DNA of 64,000 bases from Ornithinimicrobium sediminis (GCF_021272345.1 NZ_JAJSDQ010000001.1:310001-374000), one strand, 5' to 3'; shown: positions 7,961-16,328, numbered from the stretch's first letter. A program made the numbers and translations. Notes: generated from the letters alone by a model not told the origin.

Positions 7961-8559
7961 GGCTCGTTCCTGTTCGTGTCGTCCACGATGTACCAGCCGA
8001 GCTCCGCGGAGTCGTCACGCTCCAGGACGAAGTCCTTCAGCGTCTCGTCCAGGCGGTCGTCCGCGATGACGGACTCCCCGTCCTCGTCGACCGCCTCGAC
8101 AGCAGACACGTCGGCGCAGGCCACCGCTTCCGCCGTCTCCTCGTCGATCATCACCTCGAGCACTTCCAGGTCGGTCCCACCGGTGAAGGTGATTCCCTGC
8201 GCCTCGGCGGCCATCACCTCGGTGACCCACTGCTCGCGAGCCGTGTCACGAGAGAACGGGTAGATCCCCTCGATCGACTCCTCGCCGGTGGTCGCTCGCG
8301 CCAAGGCTGCATTGAAGGCCTGCAGCGTGGCCTCGACGTCTGCCCGGTCCTGCTCCTCGTCCGACAGCTCAGGCGCTGCGGTGGTGGTCTCGGAGGCGTC
8401 CGTCGGTGCATCGGTGGTCGGGGTGGGCGCTGTCGTCGCGACCGGGTTGGTAGGCGTCTGAGTGGCAATCTCGTCGCCGGGGTCGTTGCTGCAGCCGGCC
8501 AGGACAAGCGTCACTGCCGCGACCAGACTCACCGCGGTAGCTCGAGTACTTGTCCCCAT
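7948..8559 (-). CDS. putative lipoprotein, first gene of the Tad operon
   Basis: A 203-residue protein. The signal peptide ends in the lipobox LVLAGCSN, so Cys near residue 22 would be lipidated. A Thr/Pro-rich linker follows (TPTNPVATTAPTPTTDAPTD), and then an acidic folded domain of about 130 residues resembling NTF2-like or DUF4878-type lipoproteins (EATLQAFNAALARATTGEES). The ATG at 8559 is the start closest to the signal peptide. It overlaps the next gene by 13 bp and is therefore likely part of the pilus operon. Its specific function is unknown. Confidence 0.65.
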   Translation of the reverse strand: MGTSTRATAVSLVAAVTLVLAGCSNDPGDEIATQTPTNPVATTAPTPTTDAPTDASETTTAAPELSDEEQDRADVEATLQAFNAALARATTGEESIEGIYPFSRDTAREQWVTEVMAAEAQGITFTGGTDLEVLEVMIDEETAEAVACADVSAVEAVDEDGESVIADDRLDETLKDFVLERDDSAELGWYIVDDTNRNEPCDG

Positions 8560-8814
8560 AGCGCGTCCTTCCCTCACCCACCAAAGCGGCTCGCGGGTCG
8601 CCCGGGTCTCACTCTCCGACGATTTGGCACTTTAGCGATACCCCCGAACCTTCAGCGGCCCCATAGCGGAGTCTGTGGATAAGTGGGACCCCATGCCCCC
8701 GGCCCCATCCCACTGGGGCCGCTTCGAGAGTAGACGCCAGAGCCGCCGTCGCCGAGTGTTCTTGCCAAACCGTTACCCAAGGGGCGCTGGCGCGACAATC
8801 ACCGCGGCACGATC
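8560..8814. other. intergenic region upstream of the Tad operon
   Basis: 255 bp with no convincing gene. It must contain the promoter of the minus-strand pilus operon, but no clear -35/-10 pair could be assigned. An inverted repeat at 8700-8721 (7-bp arms CGGCCCC/GGGGCCG, 8-nt loop) lies downstream of the double-XRE gene and may end its transcript. A single TGTGGATAA at 8674-8682 matches a DnaA box but stands alone. Confidence 0.4.
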
Positions 8815-9282
8815 TCAGGCCCCACGCCGCGCCAGAACGAGCGCCGTCTCCACCTGTGCCGTAGAGACATCCAGCGCGCGCGCCAGCGCGTCCACCACGT
8901 CCTTGGCGGGCATCCTCCTGAAGTCGCCGCTCTCCCACCGCCGGACCGTGGACGAGGAAGCGTTCGCCGTCTCCGCCAAGCCCTGCAAGCTCATCCCCCG
9001 GCTGACCCGCAGCTCTCGAAGCGCAAGACCCTCAGCGTTGTCGATCGCGAGCAGCTCGACCGGTTCGACACCCAACACCTCAGCGACCCGACGCAGCGTC
9101 CTCGGTCGAGGCGTGGCGACACCCCGCTCCCAGGCTGAGATGGCAGCAGCGCCCTGGACCCCGACCTCCACCGAGAGCGCATGCTGCGACCATCCCCTCT
9201 GGAGCCGGAGAGCCCGTAGCCGGTCGGTGTCCAAAGGCACACGCGCGTAAGGAACGGTCACACCCTCGCTCTGTTCGCCCAC
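8815..9282 (-). CDS. XRE-type transcriptional regulator with two helix-turn-helix domains
   Basis: A 155-residue protein with two Cro/C1-type HTH domains in tandem. Domain 1 spans about residues 22-75 (LRALRLQRGWSQHALSVEVG, ISAWERG). Domain 2 spans about 85-140 (LRELRVSRGMSLQGLAETAN, VRRWESG). No metabolite or protease domain is attached. It lies between the pilus operon and the divergent excisionase-like gene, as expected for a master regulator of an integrated element. The GTG at 9282 is the longest start; GTG codons at 9261 and 9240 are alternatives, and none has a good Shine-Dalgarno sequence, so a leaderless transcript is possible. Confidence 0.7.
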   Translation of the reverse strand: MGEQSEGVTVPYARVPLDTDRLRALRLQRGWSQHALSVEVGVQGAAAISAWERGVATPRPRTLRRVAEVLGVEPVELLAIDNAEGLALRELRVSRGMSLQGLAETANASSSTVRRWESGDFRRMPAKDVVDALARALDVSTAQVETALVLARRGA

Positions 9283-9284
9283 AG

Positions 9285-9311
9285 GACGCAGACTAGAGGT
9301 TGGCCTGCGTC
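9285..9311. promoter_or_regulatory. inverted repeat between the XRE and excisionase-like genes, possible operator
   Basis: GACGCAG (9285-9291) and CTGCGTC (9305-9311) are perfect 7-bp arms separated by 13 bp, in the 75-bp gap between two divergent genes. Position and symmetry suit an operator for the neighbouring XRE regulator. No experimental or comparative support is available here. Confidence 0.35.
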
Positions 9312-9357
9312 TGCTCGCCGCTGAGACCCCAGGCCCCGCGACTCCGCTTTTGGATGC

Positions 9358-9579
9358 ATGAGCAAGCGCACCGCAAGCATGGATACGACCACTAGGCGTC
9401 AGTTCGAGTCTCTTGCCGAGGCGGCCGCTCGGACCGGGCTCAGCACTTACACACTGCGGCGAAGGATCGCCGACGGGCGGTTGCCTGCCTACCGCAGCGG
9501 ATCACGCATCATCCGGGTGAACCCCGACGACGTGGACAATCTCATGACGCGCATCCCGACGGTGATGCGAGACGACTAA
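9358..9579 (+). CDS. excisionase-like small DNA-binding protein (MerR/AlpA-type HTH)
   Basis: A 73-residue protein. Residues 16-60 read SLAEAAARTGLSTYTLRRRI, then ADGRLPAYRSGSRIIRV and NPDDVDNL. This is the winged-helix 'excisionase family' pattern, in which a recognition helix is followed by a Gly-Arg-Leu wing and an Arg-rich strand. Beside a tyrosine integrase such proteins are usually recombination directionality factors. Here the gene is convergent with int and overlaps its stop by 4 bp, unlike the usual co-directional xis-int order. An internal ATG at 9379 is an alternative start. Confidence 0.7.
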   Translation: MSKRTASMDTTTRRQFESLAEAAARTGLSTYTLRRRIADGRLPAYRSGSRIIRVNPDDVDNLMTRIPTVMRDD

Positions 9580-10760
9580 CTGCCGATCACCCGGTTCAGG
9601 CGCTCGGTCAGTGCCCTGTCTCGTGTCGCGGTCGCATGCTGGTACCGCAGCGCCACGGTGACGTCGGTATGGCCGCCCCTGTGTAGCAACTCGGCCAGCG
9701 TCGCCCCTTGAACGGCGTAGGCGCTCAGGCCGGTGTGCCGCAGGTTGTGGAAGTGGAACCCGGGACGCCCGGAACGATCGCGAGCTTCTCGCCAGTGTCG
9801 ATCAAGGGTCGACTGGCTGACTCGAGTCCCACGCGGGCCGCAGAGGACGGGGGCGGTCGGTTCGGACCCGGTGAACGTGCCAAGGTGCATGACCAACGCG
9901 GGCAGCAGAGCGGCGGGGATGGCGATGCTCCTCACGCTGCCCGCCTTGGGAGGGGTCAGCGACTTCGCCTGACTGTTCCATTGACGCCTGACATGCAGGG
10001 TTGCCCGGCTGGGGTCGTCCAGGTGCTCCAGGTCCCGGCGCTGCAGGCCGAGCACCTCTCCCATGCGGAGGGCACACCACGCGGCTAGCGGTACCGCGAT
10101 GCGTAGGTGCGCGGGCATAGCCTCGGCGAACGACTTGACTTCTTCGGCGGTCGCCACGTCGCCCTGCTCATCCTCGGGGCGGACCCGCCGATGCTTCCGC
10201 GCCACCGGGAACGTGAACGTCTCAAGTCCGCCGGCGCGGGACTTCACAGCTGCGTTGATGCATGAACGGAGGACGATCGAGGCGTTGGCTGCCACCCCGT
10301 TCGTCCGCGCACCCGCGTGCCGCTTGCTGGGCAGGCGGGCGAGGGCGGCCAGGTGGTCGGCCACCATCTCGGTGGTCAGGTCCACCAGACGCACGTCTCC
10401 TAGCTGGGGGACGACGTGGTTCTTGAGGACCGACCGGTAGGCGACGATCGTCCCCCTGGACCTGTCGGGGTTGGCCTCCAGCGCTGTTAGCCACGTCTCG
10501 GACCATTCGCGCAAAGTCAGACTCTCCGCAGCCTGACGCTCGGCTTCGGCCCGATGGGCGGCACGACGGGCAGCGGGTGGGACGAATATGCCTCGCGCTG
10601 CGTCCGCCCTGGCGATGCTCAACGCAGCCTTGGCGTCCGTGAGCGTGTCGTAGACACCCAGGGAGTGAGTCTTCCCGTCGAGGTCCATCCGCACTCGGTA
10701 GCGGCCGCGGAAACGCACGACACCCTGCGGCAGTCTGCCCTTGGCTTGGCTGGTGCCCAC
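9576..10760 (-). CDS. tyrosine-type site-specific integrase
   Basis: A 394-residue protein: an N-terminal AP2-like DNA-binding segment (GVVRFRGRYRVRMDLDGKTH), a SAM-like core-binding domain (about residues 80-175) and a C-terminal catalytic domain. Catalytic residues are visible: Arg232 (WCALRMGEVLGL), Lys272, His338/Arg341 (HFHNLRHTG), His364 (RGGHTD) and Tyr373 (ALRYQHA). The GTG start at 10760 is preceded by GGGAGG at 9 nt. The gene lies 175 bp from the 3' end of tRNA-His and is transcribed away from it, the usual arrangement of an element integrated at a tRNA. It looks intact. Confidence 0.9.
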   Translation of the reverse strand: MGTSQAKGRLPQGVVRFRGRYRVRMDLDGKTHSLGVYDTLTDAKAALSIARADAARGIFVPPAARRAAHRAEAERQAAESLTLREWSETWLTALEANPDRSRGTIVAYRSVLKNHVVPQLGDVRLVDLTTEMVADHLAALARLPSKRHAGARTNGVAANASIVLRSCINAAVKSRAGGLETFTFPVARKHRRVRPEDEQGDVATAEEVKSFAEAMPAHLRIAVPLAAWCALRMGEVLGLQRRDLEHLDDPSRATLHVRRQWNSQAKSLTPPKAGSVRSIAIPAALLPALVMHLGTFTGSEPTAPVLCGPRGTRVSQSTLDRHWREARDRSGRPGFHFHNLRHTGLSAYAVQGATLAELLHRGGHTDVTVALRYQHATATRDRALTERLNRVIGS

Positions 10761-10857
10761 CGGTGCCCACCTCCCGACCTCAGCGGCGGTGTGTCAGCTG
10801 TGTGTCAGTTTTACCGCTCTAACGAGCCTACTCCTGCTCACACCTGCTCAACGCGAA

Positions 10858-10898
10858 AGGCCCCGGATTCCGCACCGTCGCACGGGAATCCGGGGCCT
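10858..10898 (-). terminator. intrinsic terminator downstream of tRNA-His
   Basis: Perfect 14-bp arms (AGGCCCCGGATTCC / GGAATCCGGGGCCT) with a 13-nt loop. On the minus strand the stem is followed by TTTCGCG, so it sits where a tRNA-His transcript would end, 37 bp past the gene. Confidence 0.7.
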
Positions 10899-10934
10899 GA
10901 CCTGGAGTGACGTAGATCACGTCCATCCCCTGAG

Positions 10935-11007
10935 GGTGAGTGACGGGACTTGAACCCGCGACATCCGCGACCACAACGCGGCGCTCTACCTGCTGAGCTA
11001 CACCCAC
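10935..11007 (-). tRNA. tRNA-His (GTG anticodon)
   Basis: The minus strand folds as a complete cloverleaf. The acceptor GTGGGTG pairs with CACTCAC (one G-U), followed by TA, the D-arm GCTC, an anticodon loop TTGTGGT with GTG, and a T-arm GCGGGTTCAAGTCCCGT. A G at 11008 can serve as the extra G-1 opposite C73, a hallmark of tRNA-His. CCA is not encoded. The integrase lies just beyond its 3' end, so this tRNA is the likely attachment site. Confidence 0.95.
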
Positions 11008-11099
11008 CACGGCTGCTCGGGAGGCTCACGCCGTCCGGGCAACGCGGACCATCGTACCTGTTCTCGGCCGATGCTCCCGACCATCCGAGGGCAGTGGGC

Positions 11100-12122
11100 T
11101 CAGTCCTCGTCGGAGCGCCCCGTGCCCGCCTCCATACGCACCCGGCGCATCTCCTGGCGCTGCTCGCGCTCCTTCTCGTGGTTCTTCTCCACCTTCCGGG
11201 TGTCCCGCAGCGGCAGCTGGATCTGCTCCTCGGCGGCGATGCCGGCCTGCAGCTGCCGGCTGCGCTCGAGCTCGGCGTCCAGCTCCCCTCCGAGCACCAG
11301 CACGATGTTGGTGATCCAGAGCCACAGCAGCATGATGATGACGCCGGCGAGCGCCCCGTAGGTCGCGTTGTAGGAGGCCAGCCCGGAGCCCAGGTAGAGG
11401 CCGAACGCGACCGTCGCCAGCGCCCACACGACGATGGCGAACGCCGCCCCGTAGGACAGGATGCGGAACTTCGGGCGCACGTTCGGGGTCGCCCAGTAGA
11501 GGAAGGCGACGAGCAGCATCACGATGAGGACGACCACCGGCCACTTGGCGATGTTCCACACCGTCACCGCTGTGCTGCCCAGGCCCACCACGTTGCCGAC
11601 GGCCTCGGCGATACCACCGCTGAGGACCAGGGCGATCGCGACCGCCAGCACACCGACCACCAGCACCACCGTGACCAGGTACGTCCACGGGCGCAGCTTC
11701 CACACGGGCCTGCCCTCCTCGACACCGTAGATGCGGTTCATGGCGCGCGTGAAGGCGTTGACGTAGTTGGACGCCGAGAACAGTGCAGCGCCCACACCGA
11801 CGAGCAGGGCGATGCCCGCTCCCCCGCTCTGGCCCGTGGAGGTGATGAAGTCCTCCACCTGGGTCAGCGCACTGTCCGGCGCCCCCAGGTCACTGCCGAT
11901 CTGCAGCAGGTTGGTGATGACCTCCTCGCTGTCGGCGAAGAGCCCGAGCAGGGAGGTGAGGGCCAGGATGGCCGGGAAGAGCGAGAGCACGGCGAAGTAG
12001 GTCAGCGCCGCGGCCAGGTCGGGTCCGCCGTCCCGGGTGAACTGCTGCACGGCCCGCTTGAAGGCGTTCTTGAGGTCGGGGCTGGCGTCGGACGTGGGGG
12101 GGTCGGTTCTCGTGGTGCTCAC
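11100..12122 (-). CDS. YihY/BrkB-family membrane protein
   Basis: A 340-residue inner-membrane protein. The family signature appears near residues 20-60 (FKRAVQQFTRDGGPDLAAALTYFAVLSLFPAILAL), and about six membrane helices can be counted, including VIIMLLWLWITNIVLVLGGE at the end of the core. The tail is highly charged (EREQRQEMRRVRMEAG). The family was once called ribonuclease BN, but that assignment was withdrawn and its function is unknown. The GTG at 12122 is preferred for similarity of the N-terminus; a GTG at 12140 is possible. It is monocistronic between tRNA-His and tRNA-Lys. Confidence 0.85.
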   Translation of the reverse strand: MSTTRTDPPTSDASPDLKNAFKRAVQQFTRDGGPDLAAALTYFAVLSLFPAILALTSLLGLFADSEEVITNLLQIGSDLGAPDSALTQVEDFITSTGQSGGAGIALLVGVGAALFSASNYVNAFTRAMNRIYGVEEGRPVWKLRPWTYLVTVVLVVGVLAVAIALVLSGGIAEAVGNVVGLGSTAVTVWNIAKWPVVVLIVMLLVAFLYWATPNVRPKFRILSYGAAFAIVVWALATVAFGLYLGSGLASYNATYGALAGVIIMLLWLWITNIVLVLGGELDAELERSRQLQAGIAAEEQIQLPLRDTRKVEKNHEKEREQRQEMRRVRMEAGTGRSDED

Positions 12123-12172
12123 ACCGGCCAAGTCTGGCACCCATCCGGGTCCGGTGCGCCCGGGACGCGCGA

Positions 12173-12204
12173 ACGCCCTCCCGGACCGTGGTCCGAAAGG
12201 GCGT
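12173..12204 (-). terminator. hairpin terminator downstream of tRNA-Lys
   Basis: An imperfect inverted repeat (ACGCCCTcccGGACC / GGTCCgaaAGGGCGT) lies 10 bp beyond the 3' end of tRNA-Lys on the minus strand. Two mismatches interrupt the stem and no clear T-run follows. Confidence 0.5.
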
Positions 12205-12214
12205 CTGCACGGAG

Positions 12215-12287
<73 letters not shown>

Positions 12288-12356
12288 AACAGCAGAGAAC
12301 AGTAGCACCAGGGGGGCCGGCCGATGAAATCTGCGGACGTGGGACAGGATGTGCGC

Positions 12357-13412
12357 ATGCGCGCACTCGTGAAGACACACGCCGGACCGGGGCTGGAGCT
12401 CGTCGACGTGCCAGAGCCCTCCCCCGGTGCTGCCGAGGTCAAGATCAGGGTGCTGCGGGCCGGCCTGTGCGGCACCGACCTGCACATCGAGGCCTGGGAC
12501 GACTGGTCCGCCTCCATGCTGCGCCCCCCGCTCGTCGTCGGTCACGAGTTCTACGGTGAGATCGTCGAGATCGGCTCCGGCGTGCCCCGGCACGGGGGGC
12601 AGTACGACCTGCGGGTCGGCATGCGCGTCTCGGCCGAGGGCCACGTCATCTGCGGGGTGTGCCGCAACTGCCGGGCCGGCCGCCAGCACATGTGCGTCCA
12701 GACCTCCAACCTGGGGGTGAACCGCGACGGTGCCTTCGCCGACTACGTGTGCGTGCCGCATACGAACGTGTGGGTGCAGCCCGACGACATCGACCCCGAG
12801 CTGGGCGCCGTCTTCGACCCCCTCGGCAACGCCGTGCACACGGCGCTGAGCTTCCCGATGAGCGGTGACGACGTGCTGGTGACCGGCGCCGGGCCCATCG
12901 GGGTGATGGCCGTCGCGATCGCCCGGCACATCGGCGCACGCTACGTCGTGGCCACCGACATCTCCGACGTCCGCCTCGAGCTCGCCCGGGCGGCGGGTGC
13001 CGACCGGGTGGTCAACGTGGCGCGTGAGCGCATCGCCCCCGTGCAGGCCGAGCTCGGCATGGCCGAGGGCTTCGACGTCGCCCTGGAGATGAGCGGCTTC
13101 CCGACCGCGATGTCCGAGCTGATCGCGAACTGCACCCACGGTGCCAAGATCGCCATGCTCGGCCTGCCCAAGGAGCCCTTCGCGATCGACTGGGGGCCGG
13201 TCATCACGCGGATGCTCACGATCAAGGGGATCTACGGGCGCGAGATGTACGACACGTGGTACCGGATGACGTTCATGCTGCAGACCTCGGAGGTCCTGCG
13301 CGAGCGCATCCGCTCGGTCATCACGCACCGCTTCCCGGCGGACCGGTGGGGCGACGCCTTCGCCACCGCCCGGTCCGGCGAGTGCGGCAAGGTCATCATG
13401 GACTGGAGCTAG
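12357..13412 (+). CDS. tdh: L-threonine 3-dehydrogenase
   Basis: A 351-residue zinc medium-chain dehydrogenase converting L-threonine to 2-amino-3-ketobutyrate with NAD+. The catalytic zinc site is [16 protein letters not shown] with [12 protein letters not shown]. The structural zinc cysteines are [15 protein letters not shown], and the Rossmann motif is [15 protein letters not shown]. The C-terminal [16 protein letters not shown] is typical of Tdh. The ATG at 12357 follows GGGACAGGA at 7-8 nt, so a longer upstream start was rejected. It is followed after 13 bp by kbl, so the pair forms the standard threonine-to-glycine operon. Confidence 0.95.
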   Translation: MRALVKTHAGPGLELVDVPEPSPGAAEVKIRVLRAGLCGTDLHIEAWDDWSASMLRPPLVVGHEFYGEIVEIGSGVPRHGGQYDLRVGMRVSAEGHVICGVCRNCRAGRQHMCVQTSNLGVNRDGAFADYVCVPHTNVWVQPDDIDPELGAVFDPLGNAVHTALSFPMSGDDVLVTGAGPIGVMAVAIARHIGARYVVATDISDVRLELARAAGADRVVNVARERIAPVQAELGMAEGFDVALEMSGFPTAMSELIANCTHGAKIAMLGLPKEPFAIDWGPVITRMLTIKGIYGREMYDTWYRMTFMLQTSEVLRERIRSVITHRFPADRWGDAFATARSGECGKVIMDWS

Positions 13413-13425
13413 GACAGGAGATCAG

Positions 13426-14616
13426 ATGTATGCCGTGAAGCAGGCGCTCGTCGAGGAGCTGGAGCAGATCCGCGCCGACGGGCTCTACAAGGTCGAGCGG
13501 GAGCTGACGACGCCGCAGTCGTCGCACGTCAGCACCACGCAGGCGGAGGCCCTCAACTTCTGCGCCAACAACTACCTCGGGCTGGCCGACCACCCCGACG
13601 TGGTGGCCGCCGCCCGGGAGGCCCTGGACAGGTGGGGGTTCGGCATGGCCTCGGTGCGCTTCATCTGCGGGACGCAGACCCAGCACCGGGAGCTGGAGCG
13701 GGCGATCGCCGACTTCTCCGGCACCGAGGAGGCCATCCTGTTCTCGTCGTGCTTCGACGCCAACGGGGGCGTCTTCGAGGTCCTGTTCACGGCCGAGGAC
13801 GCCATCATCTCCGACGAGCTCAACCACGCTTCCATCATCGACGGCATCCGGCTGTCGAAGGCCCGGCGCTTCCGCTACCGCAACCGTGACCTGGCCGACC
13901 TGCGCCGACAGCTGGAGGCTGCGCGTGACGCCGGTGCGCGCCGCACGGTCGTCGTGACCGACGGGGTGTTCTCGATGGACGGCTACTACGCGCCGCTGGA
14001 GGAGATCTGCGACCTGGCCGAGGAGTTCGGGGCCATGGTCTTCGTCGACGACTCCCACGCCGTCGGCTTCGTCGGCGAGCACGGACGGGGCACCCACGAG
14101 CACTGCGGTGTGCTGGACCGCGTCGACATCATCACGGGCACGCTCGGCAAGGCCCTGGGCGGTGCCAGCGGAGGGTATGTCGCGGCGCACGCCGAGATCG
14201 TCGACCTGCTGCGCCAGCGGGCCCGGCCCTACCTCTTCTCCAACGCCGTGGCCCCCTCGGTGGTCGCCGGCTCGCTGAAGGCCCTGGAGATCGCACGCGA
14301 GGCGGCGGAGCCCCGGGAGCGGCTGCGCACCAACACCGCGCTCTTCCGCAGACTCATGGCGCAGGCGGGCTTCGAGGTGCTGGAGGGCACGCATCCCATC
14401 ACGCCGGTGATGTTCCCCGGTGACGACGGCGCCCGGCGTGCGTCCCAGGTGGCCGATGCCATGCTCGCGCGCGGCGTCTACGTCATCGCCTTCAGCTACC
14501 CGGTGGTGCCCAAGGGCAAAGCCCGCATCCGCGTGCAGCTGTCGGCGGCGCACAGCGAGGAGGACGTGCGGGCCTGTGTCGCGGCCTTCGTGGCGGCACG
14601 CGACGAGGTCGGCTGA
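13426..14616 (+). CDS. kbl: glycine C-acetyltransferase (2-amino-3-ketobutyrate CoA ligase)
   Basis: A 396-residue PLP enzyme of the alpha-oxoamine synthase family, cleaving 2-amino-3-ketobutyrate with CoA into glycine and acetyl-CoA. Motifs: [14 protein letters not shown], the substrate-phosphate region [32 protein letters not shown], and the PLP lysine in [15 protein letters not shown]. The length is normal for Kbl. GGACAGGAG gives a good ribosome site 5 nt before the ATG. It is the second gene of the tdh-kbl operon and ends at a large hairpin shared with the convergent corA. Confidence 0.95.
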   Translation: MYAVKQALVEELEQIRADGLYKVERELTTPQSSHVSTTQAEALNFCANNYLGLADHPDVVAAAREALDRWGFGMASVRFICGTQTQHRELERAIADFSGTEEAILFSSCFDANGGVFEVLFTAEDAIISDELNHASIIDGIRLSKARRFRYRNRDLADLRRQLEAARDAGARRTVVVTDGVFSMDGYYAPLEEICDLAEEFGAMVFVDDSHAVGFVGEHGRGTHEHCGVLDRVDIITGTLGKALGGASGGYVAAHAEIVDLLRQRARPYLFSNAVAPSVVAGSLKALEIAREAAEPRERLRTNTALFRRLMAQAGFEVLEGTHPITPVMFPGDDGARRASQVADAMLARGVYVIAFSYPVVPKGKARIRVQLSAAHSEEDVRACVAAFVAARDEVG

Positions 14617-14636
14617 CGCCCTGCTTCTGCCTCACA

Positions 14637-14680
14637 CAGGTCTGCAGGAGTGGTGACCGCTGACCACGTCTGCAGACCTG
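14637..14680. terminator. bidirectional hairpin between kbl and corA
   Basis: Outer perfect 11-bp arms (CAGGTCTGCAG / CTGCAGACCTG) enclose inner arms GTGGT / ACCAC around an 8-nt loop, giving a long two-part stem. It is exactly between two convergent genes, so it probably terminates both. Confidence 0.7.
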
Positions 14681-14706
14681 GTGGCGTCGCGTCAGGACGG
14701 AGTGCC

Positions 14707-15684
14707 TCAGAGCCAGCCGGTGCGCCGGAAAGCGCGGTAGAGCGACAGGCAGATCACGACCATGAGCACCAGCAGGGCGGGGTAGCCCCACTGCCAGCCG
14801 AGCCCCGGCATGTGCTCGAAGTTCATCCCGAAGATGCCTGCCAGCAGGGTGGGCACCGCCGCGATGGCCACCCAGGCGCTGATCTTGCGCATGTCGTCGT
14901 TCTGCTGCACCCCGACCTGGGTGAGGTGCGCGCTGAGCACGTCGGTCAGCAGGCCGTCGTAGGTGTCGATGTGCTCGACGACCTGGATCAGGTGGTCCTC
15001 GACGTCACGGAACTGCAGGCGCAGCTCGGTCGAGTCGATCGGGCTGCTCTCCTCGTGCAGCCACCCGACCGGACGCACCAGGGGCGCTGCGGCACGACGG
15101 AACTCCAGCACCTCCCGCTTCAGCGCGTAGATCGTCTCCGAGCGGGCAGGGTCCCCCGACCCGAACACGGCAGCCTCGATCTCGTCGAGGTCACGCTGCA
15201 CCTCCGTGTCGATGTCGCGGTAGGTGTCGACGACCGCGTCCAGCACGGCGTGGAACACCGCCGCCGGCCCCGACTCCGCCATCAGCTCCGGCGTCGACTC
15301 CAACCGCTCACGGACCCCCGCCAGCGGCGCGGCCTCCCCACGCCGGATCGTCACGACGAAGTGCTCACCGACGAAGAGCATGACCTCGCCGGTCTCGATG
15401 TCGGAGGTGCTCTCGACGTAGCGCAGGGTCTTCAGCACCGCGAAGATGGTCTGGTCGTAGCGCTCCACCTTGACCCGCTGCTTGCCGTTGACGGCATCGG
15501 CCACGGCCAGCGGGTGCAGCTCCAGCTGGTCCCGCACCTCGTCGAACTCGCGGTCGGTCGGGTCCTTCAGACCGATCCAGACGAAGCCGGAGCTGTGGCC
15601 CGCGGCGAGGCGGCCCAGCTCGACACCCAGGTCGGTGCAGGCAAAGCGGACGCCGTCGCGGTAGACGGCCTGGTCGACGATCAT
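14707..15684 (-). CDS. corA: CorA-family magnesium/cobalt transporter
   Basis: A 325-residue protein: a large cytoplasmic alpha/beta plus helical N-domain, then two C-terminal membrane helices (ISAWVAIAAVPTLLAGIFGM and the helix ending LLVLMVVICLSLYRAF) joined by the loop motif GMNFEHMP. The GMN motif at the pore mouth identifies CorA channels for Mg2+ and related divalent cations. The ATG at 15684 leaves a 7-bp gap from the GroES-like gene, so the two may be co-transcribed. Confidence 0.92.
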   Translation of the reverse strand: MIVDQAVYRDGVRFACTDLGVELGRLAAGHSSGFVWIGLKDPTDREFDEVRDQLELHPLAVADAVNGKQRVKVERYDQTIFAVLKTLRYVESTSDIETGEVMLFVGEHFVVTIRRGEAAPLAGVRERLESTPELMAESGPAAVFHAVLDAVVDTYRDIDTEVQRDLDEIEAAVFGSGDPARSETIYALKREVLEFRRAAAPLVRPVGWLHEESSPIDSTELRLQFRDVEDHLIQVVEHIDTYDGLLTDVLSAHLTQVGVQQNDDMRKISAWVAIAAVPTLLAGIFGMNFEHMPGLGWQWGYPALLVLMVVICLSLYRAFRRTGWL

Positions 15685-15691
15685 GCGGCGC

Positions 15692-16018
15692 TCACAGGTA
15701 GAGCCCCGTGCGGCCGTCCTCGACGCGCTCGGCTGCGACGGCATGGATGTCGCGCTCACGCAGCAGGACGTAGGAGGTGGTCGCCAGCTCCACCTCGGCA
15801 CGGTCCTCGGGGTCGAAGAGCACCCGGTCGCCGATCTGCACCTGGCGGACGTTCTGACCGGTCGCCACCACGCGTGCCCAGGCGAGCCGCTTGCCCACCG
15901 AGGCCGTCGCCGGGATGACGATCCCTCCCCCCGAGCGACGCTCCGCGTGCTCGTCCTCGGCGGAGACGAGCACGCGGTCGTGCAGCATGCGGATCGGCAG
16001 CCTGCCGTGCTCTGCCAT
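15692..16018 (-). CDS. GroES/Cpn10-family protein
   Basis: 108 residues. The N-terminal IRMLHDRVLVSAEDEHAERR and GGIVIPATASVGKRLAWARV match the Cpn10 barrel, including its mobile-loop position; VQIGDRVLF and YVLLRERDIHAV complete the fold. The mobile loop (AERRSGGGIVIP) differs from classical GroES, there is no groEL neighbour, and many actinobacteria carry this as an extra Cpn10-like copy. It is therefore probably not the main co-chaperonin. It lies between a DUF3618 gene (13 bp gap) and corA. Confidence 0.8.
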   Translation of the reverse strand: MAEHGRLPIRMLHDRVLVSAEDEHAERRSGGGIVIPATASVGKRLAWARVVATGQNVRQVQIGDRVLFDPEDRAEVELATTSYVLLRERDIHAVAAERVEDGRTGLYL

Positions 16019-16031
16019 CAGGAGCGGACGC

Positions 16032-16328
16032 TCAGCCCTGGTAGAAGACGCGCCGGCCGAGGCCGAGCAGCACCGCCACCCCCGCTACGACCCCCAGTGC
16101 CGTCGCCAGACGGTCCATCCGGACGTCGCCGTGCTCGTCGAAGACCAGGCGCTGTGCACTCGCCTTCAGGTTCTCCACCTGCCGACGCTTGAGCTCCTCC
16201 GGGCTGGCCCGGAAGGCGAGCTCGTCGACCGTGCGGGCCAGACGCTCGCGGGTCGCAGCCAGCTCGGCCTCGATCTCCTTGGTGGAGCGTGCCTTCTGCG
16301 CCGTGTCGGACGGCTGCTTGTCGGCCAT
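16032..16328 (-). CDS. DUF3618 family membrane-associated protein
   Basis: 98 residues. The conserved DUF3618 block is STKEIEAELAATRERLARTV followed by DELAFRASPEELKRRQVE. A linker and a single C-terminal helix (LATALGVVAGVAVLLGLGRR) anchor it to the membrane. The function is unknown; relatives are common beside stress and membrane genes in actinobacteria. The ATG at 16328 matches the family's start and has AGGAAGGGAC upstream. It is divergent from the peroxiredoxin gene. Confidence 0.8.
   Translation of the reverse strand: MADKQPSDTAQKARSTKEIEAELAATRERLARTVDELAFRASPEELKRRQVENLKASAQRLVFDEHGDVRMDRLATALGVVAGVAVLLGLGRRVFYQG

Noticed and set aside
8674-8682. TGTGGATAA, a perfect DnaA box, as part of a replication origin
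   Set aside because: It is a single box, with no cluster, AT-rich region or dnaA/dnaN/rep gene nearby. A similar lone TGTGGACAA occurs at 58545-58553.
8609-8938. 109-residue open frame on the minus strand overlapping the double-XRE gene
   Set aside because: Its composition (Gly/Arg/Ala runs, no domain) is that of an out-of-frame reading of a GC-rich gene, and it overlaps the well supported regulator.
10858-10898. The 14-bp inverted repeat beside tRNA-His as the integration (core) site
   Set aside because: It has the form and place of a tRNA terminator. Integrase core sites at tRNAs normally lie in the tRNA 3' half, and no second copy of either sequence was found in the window.
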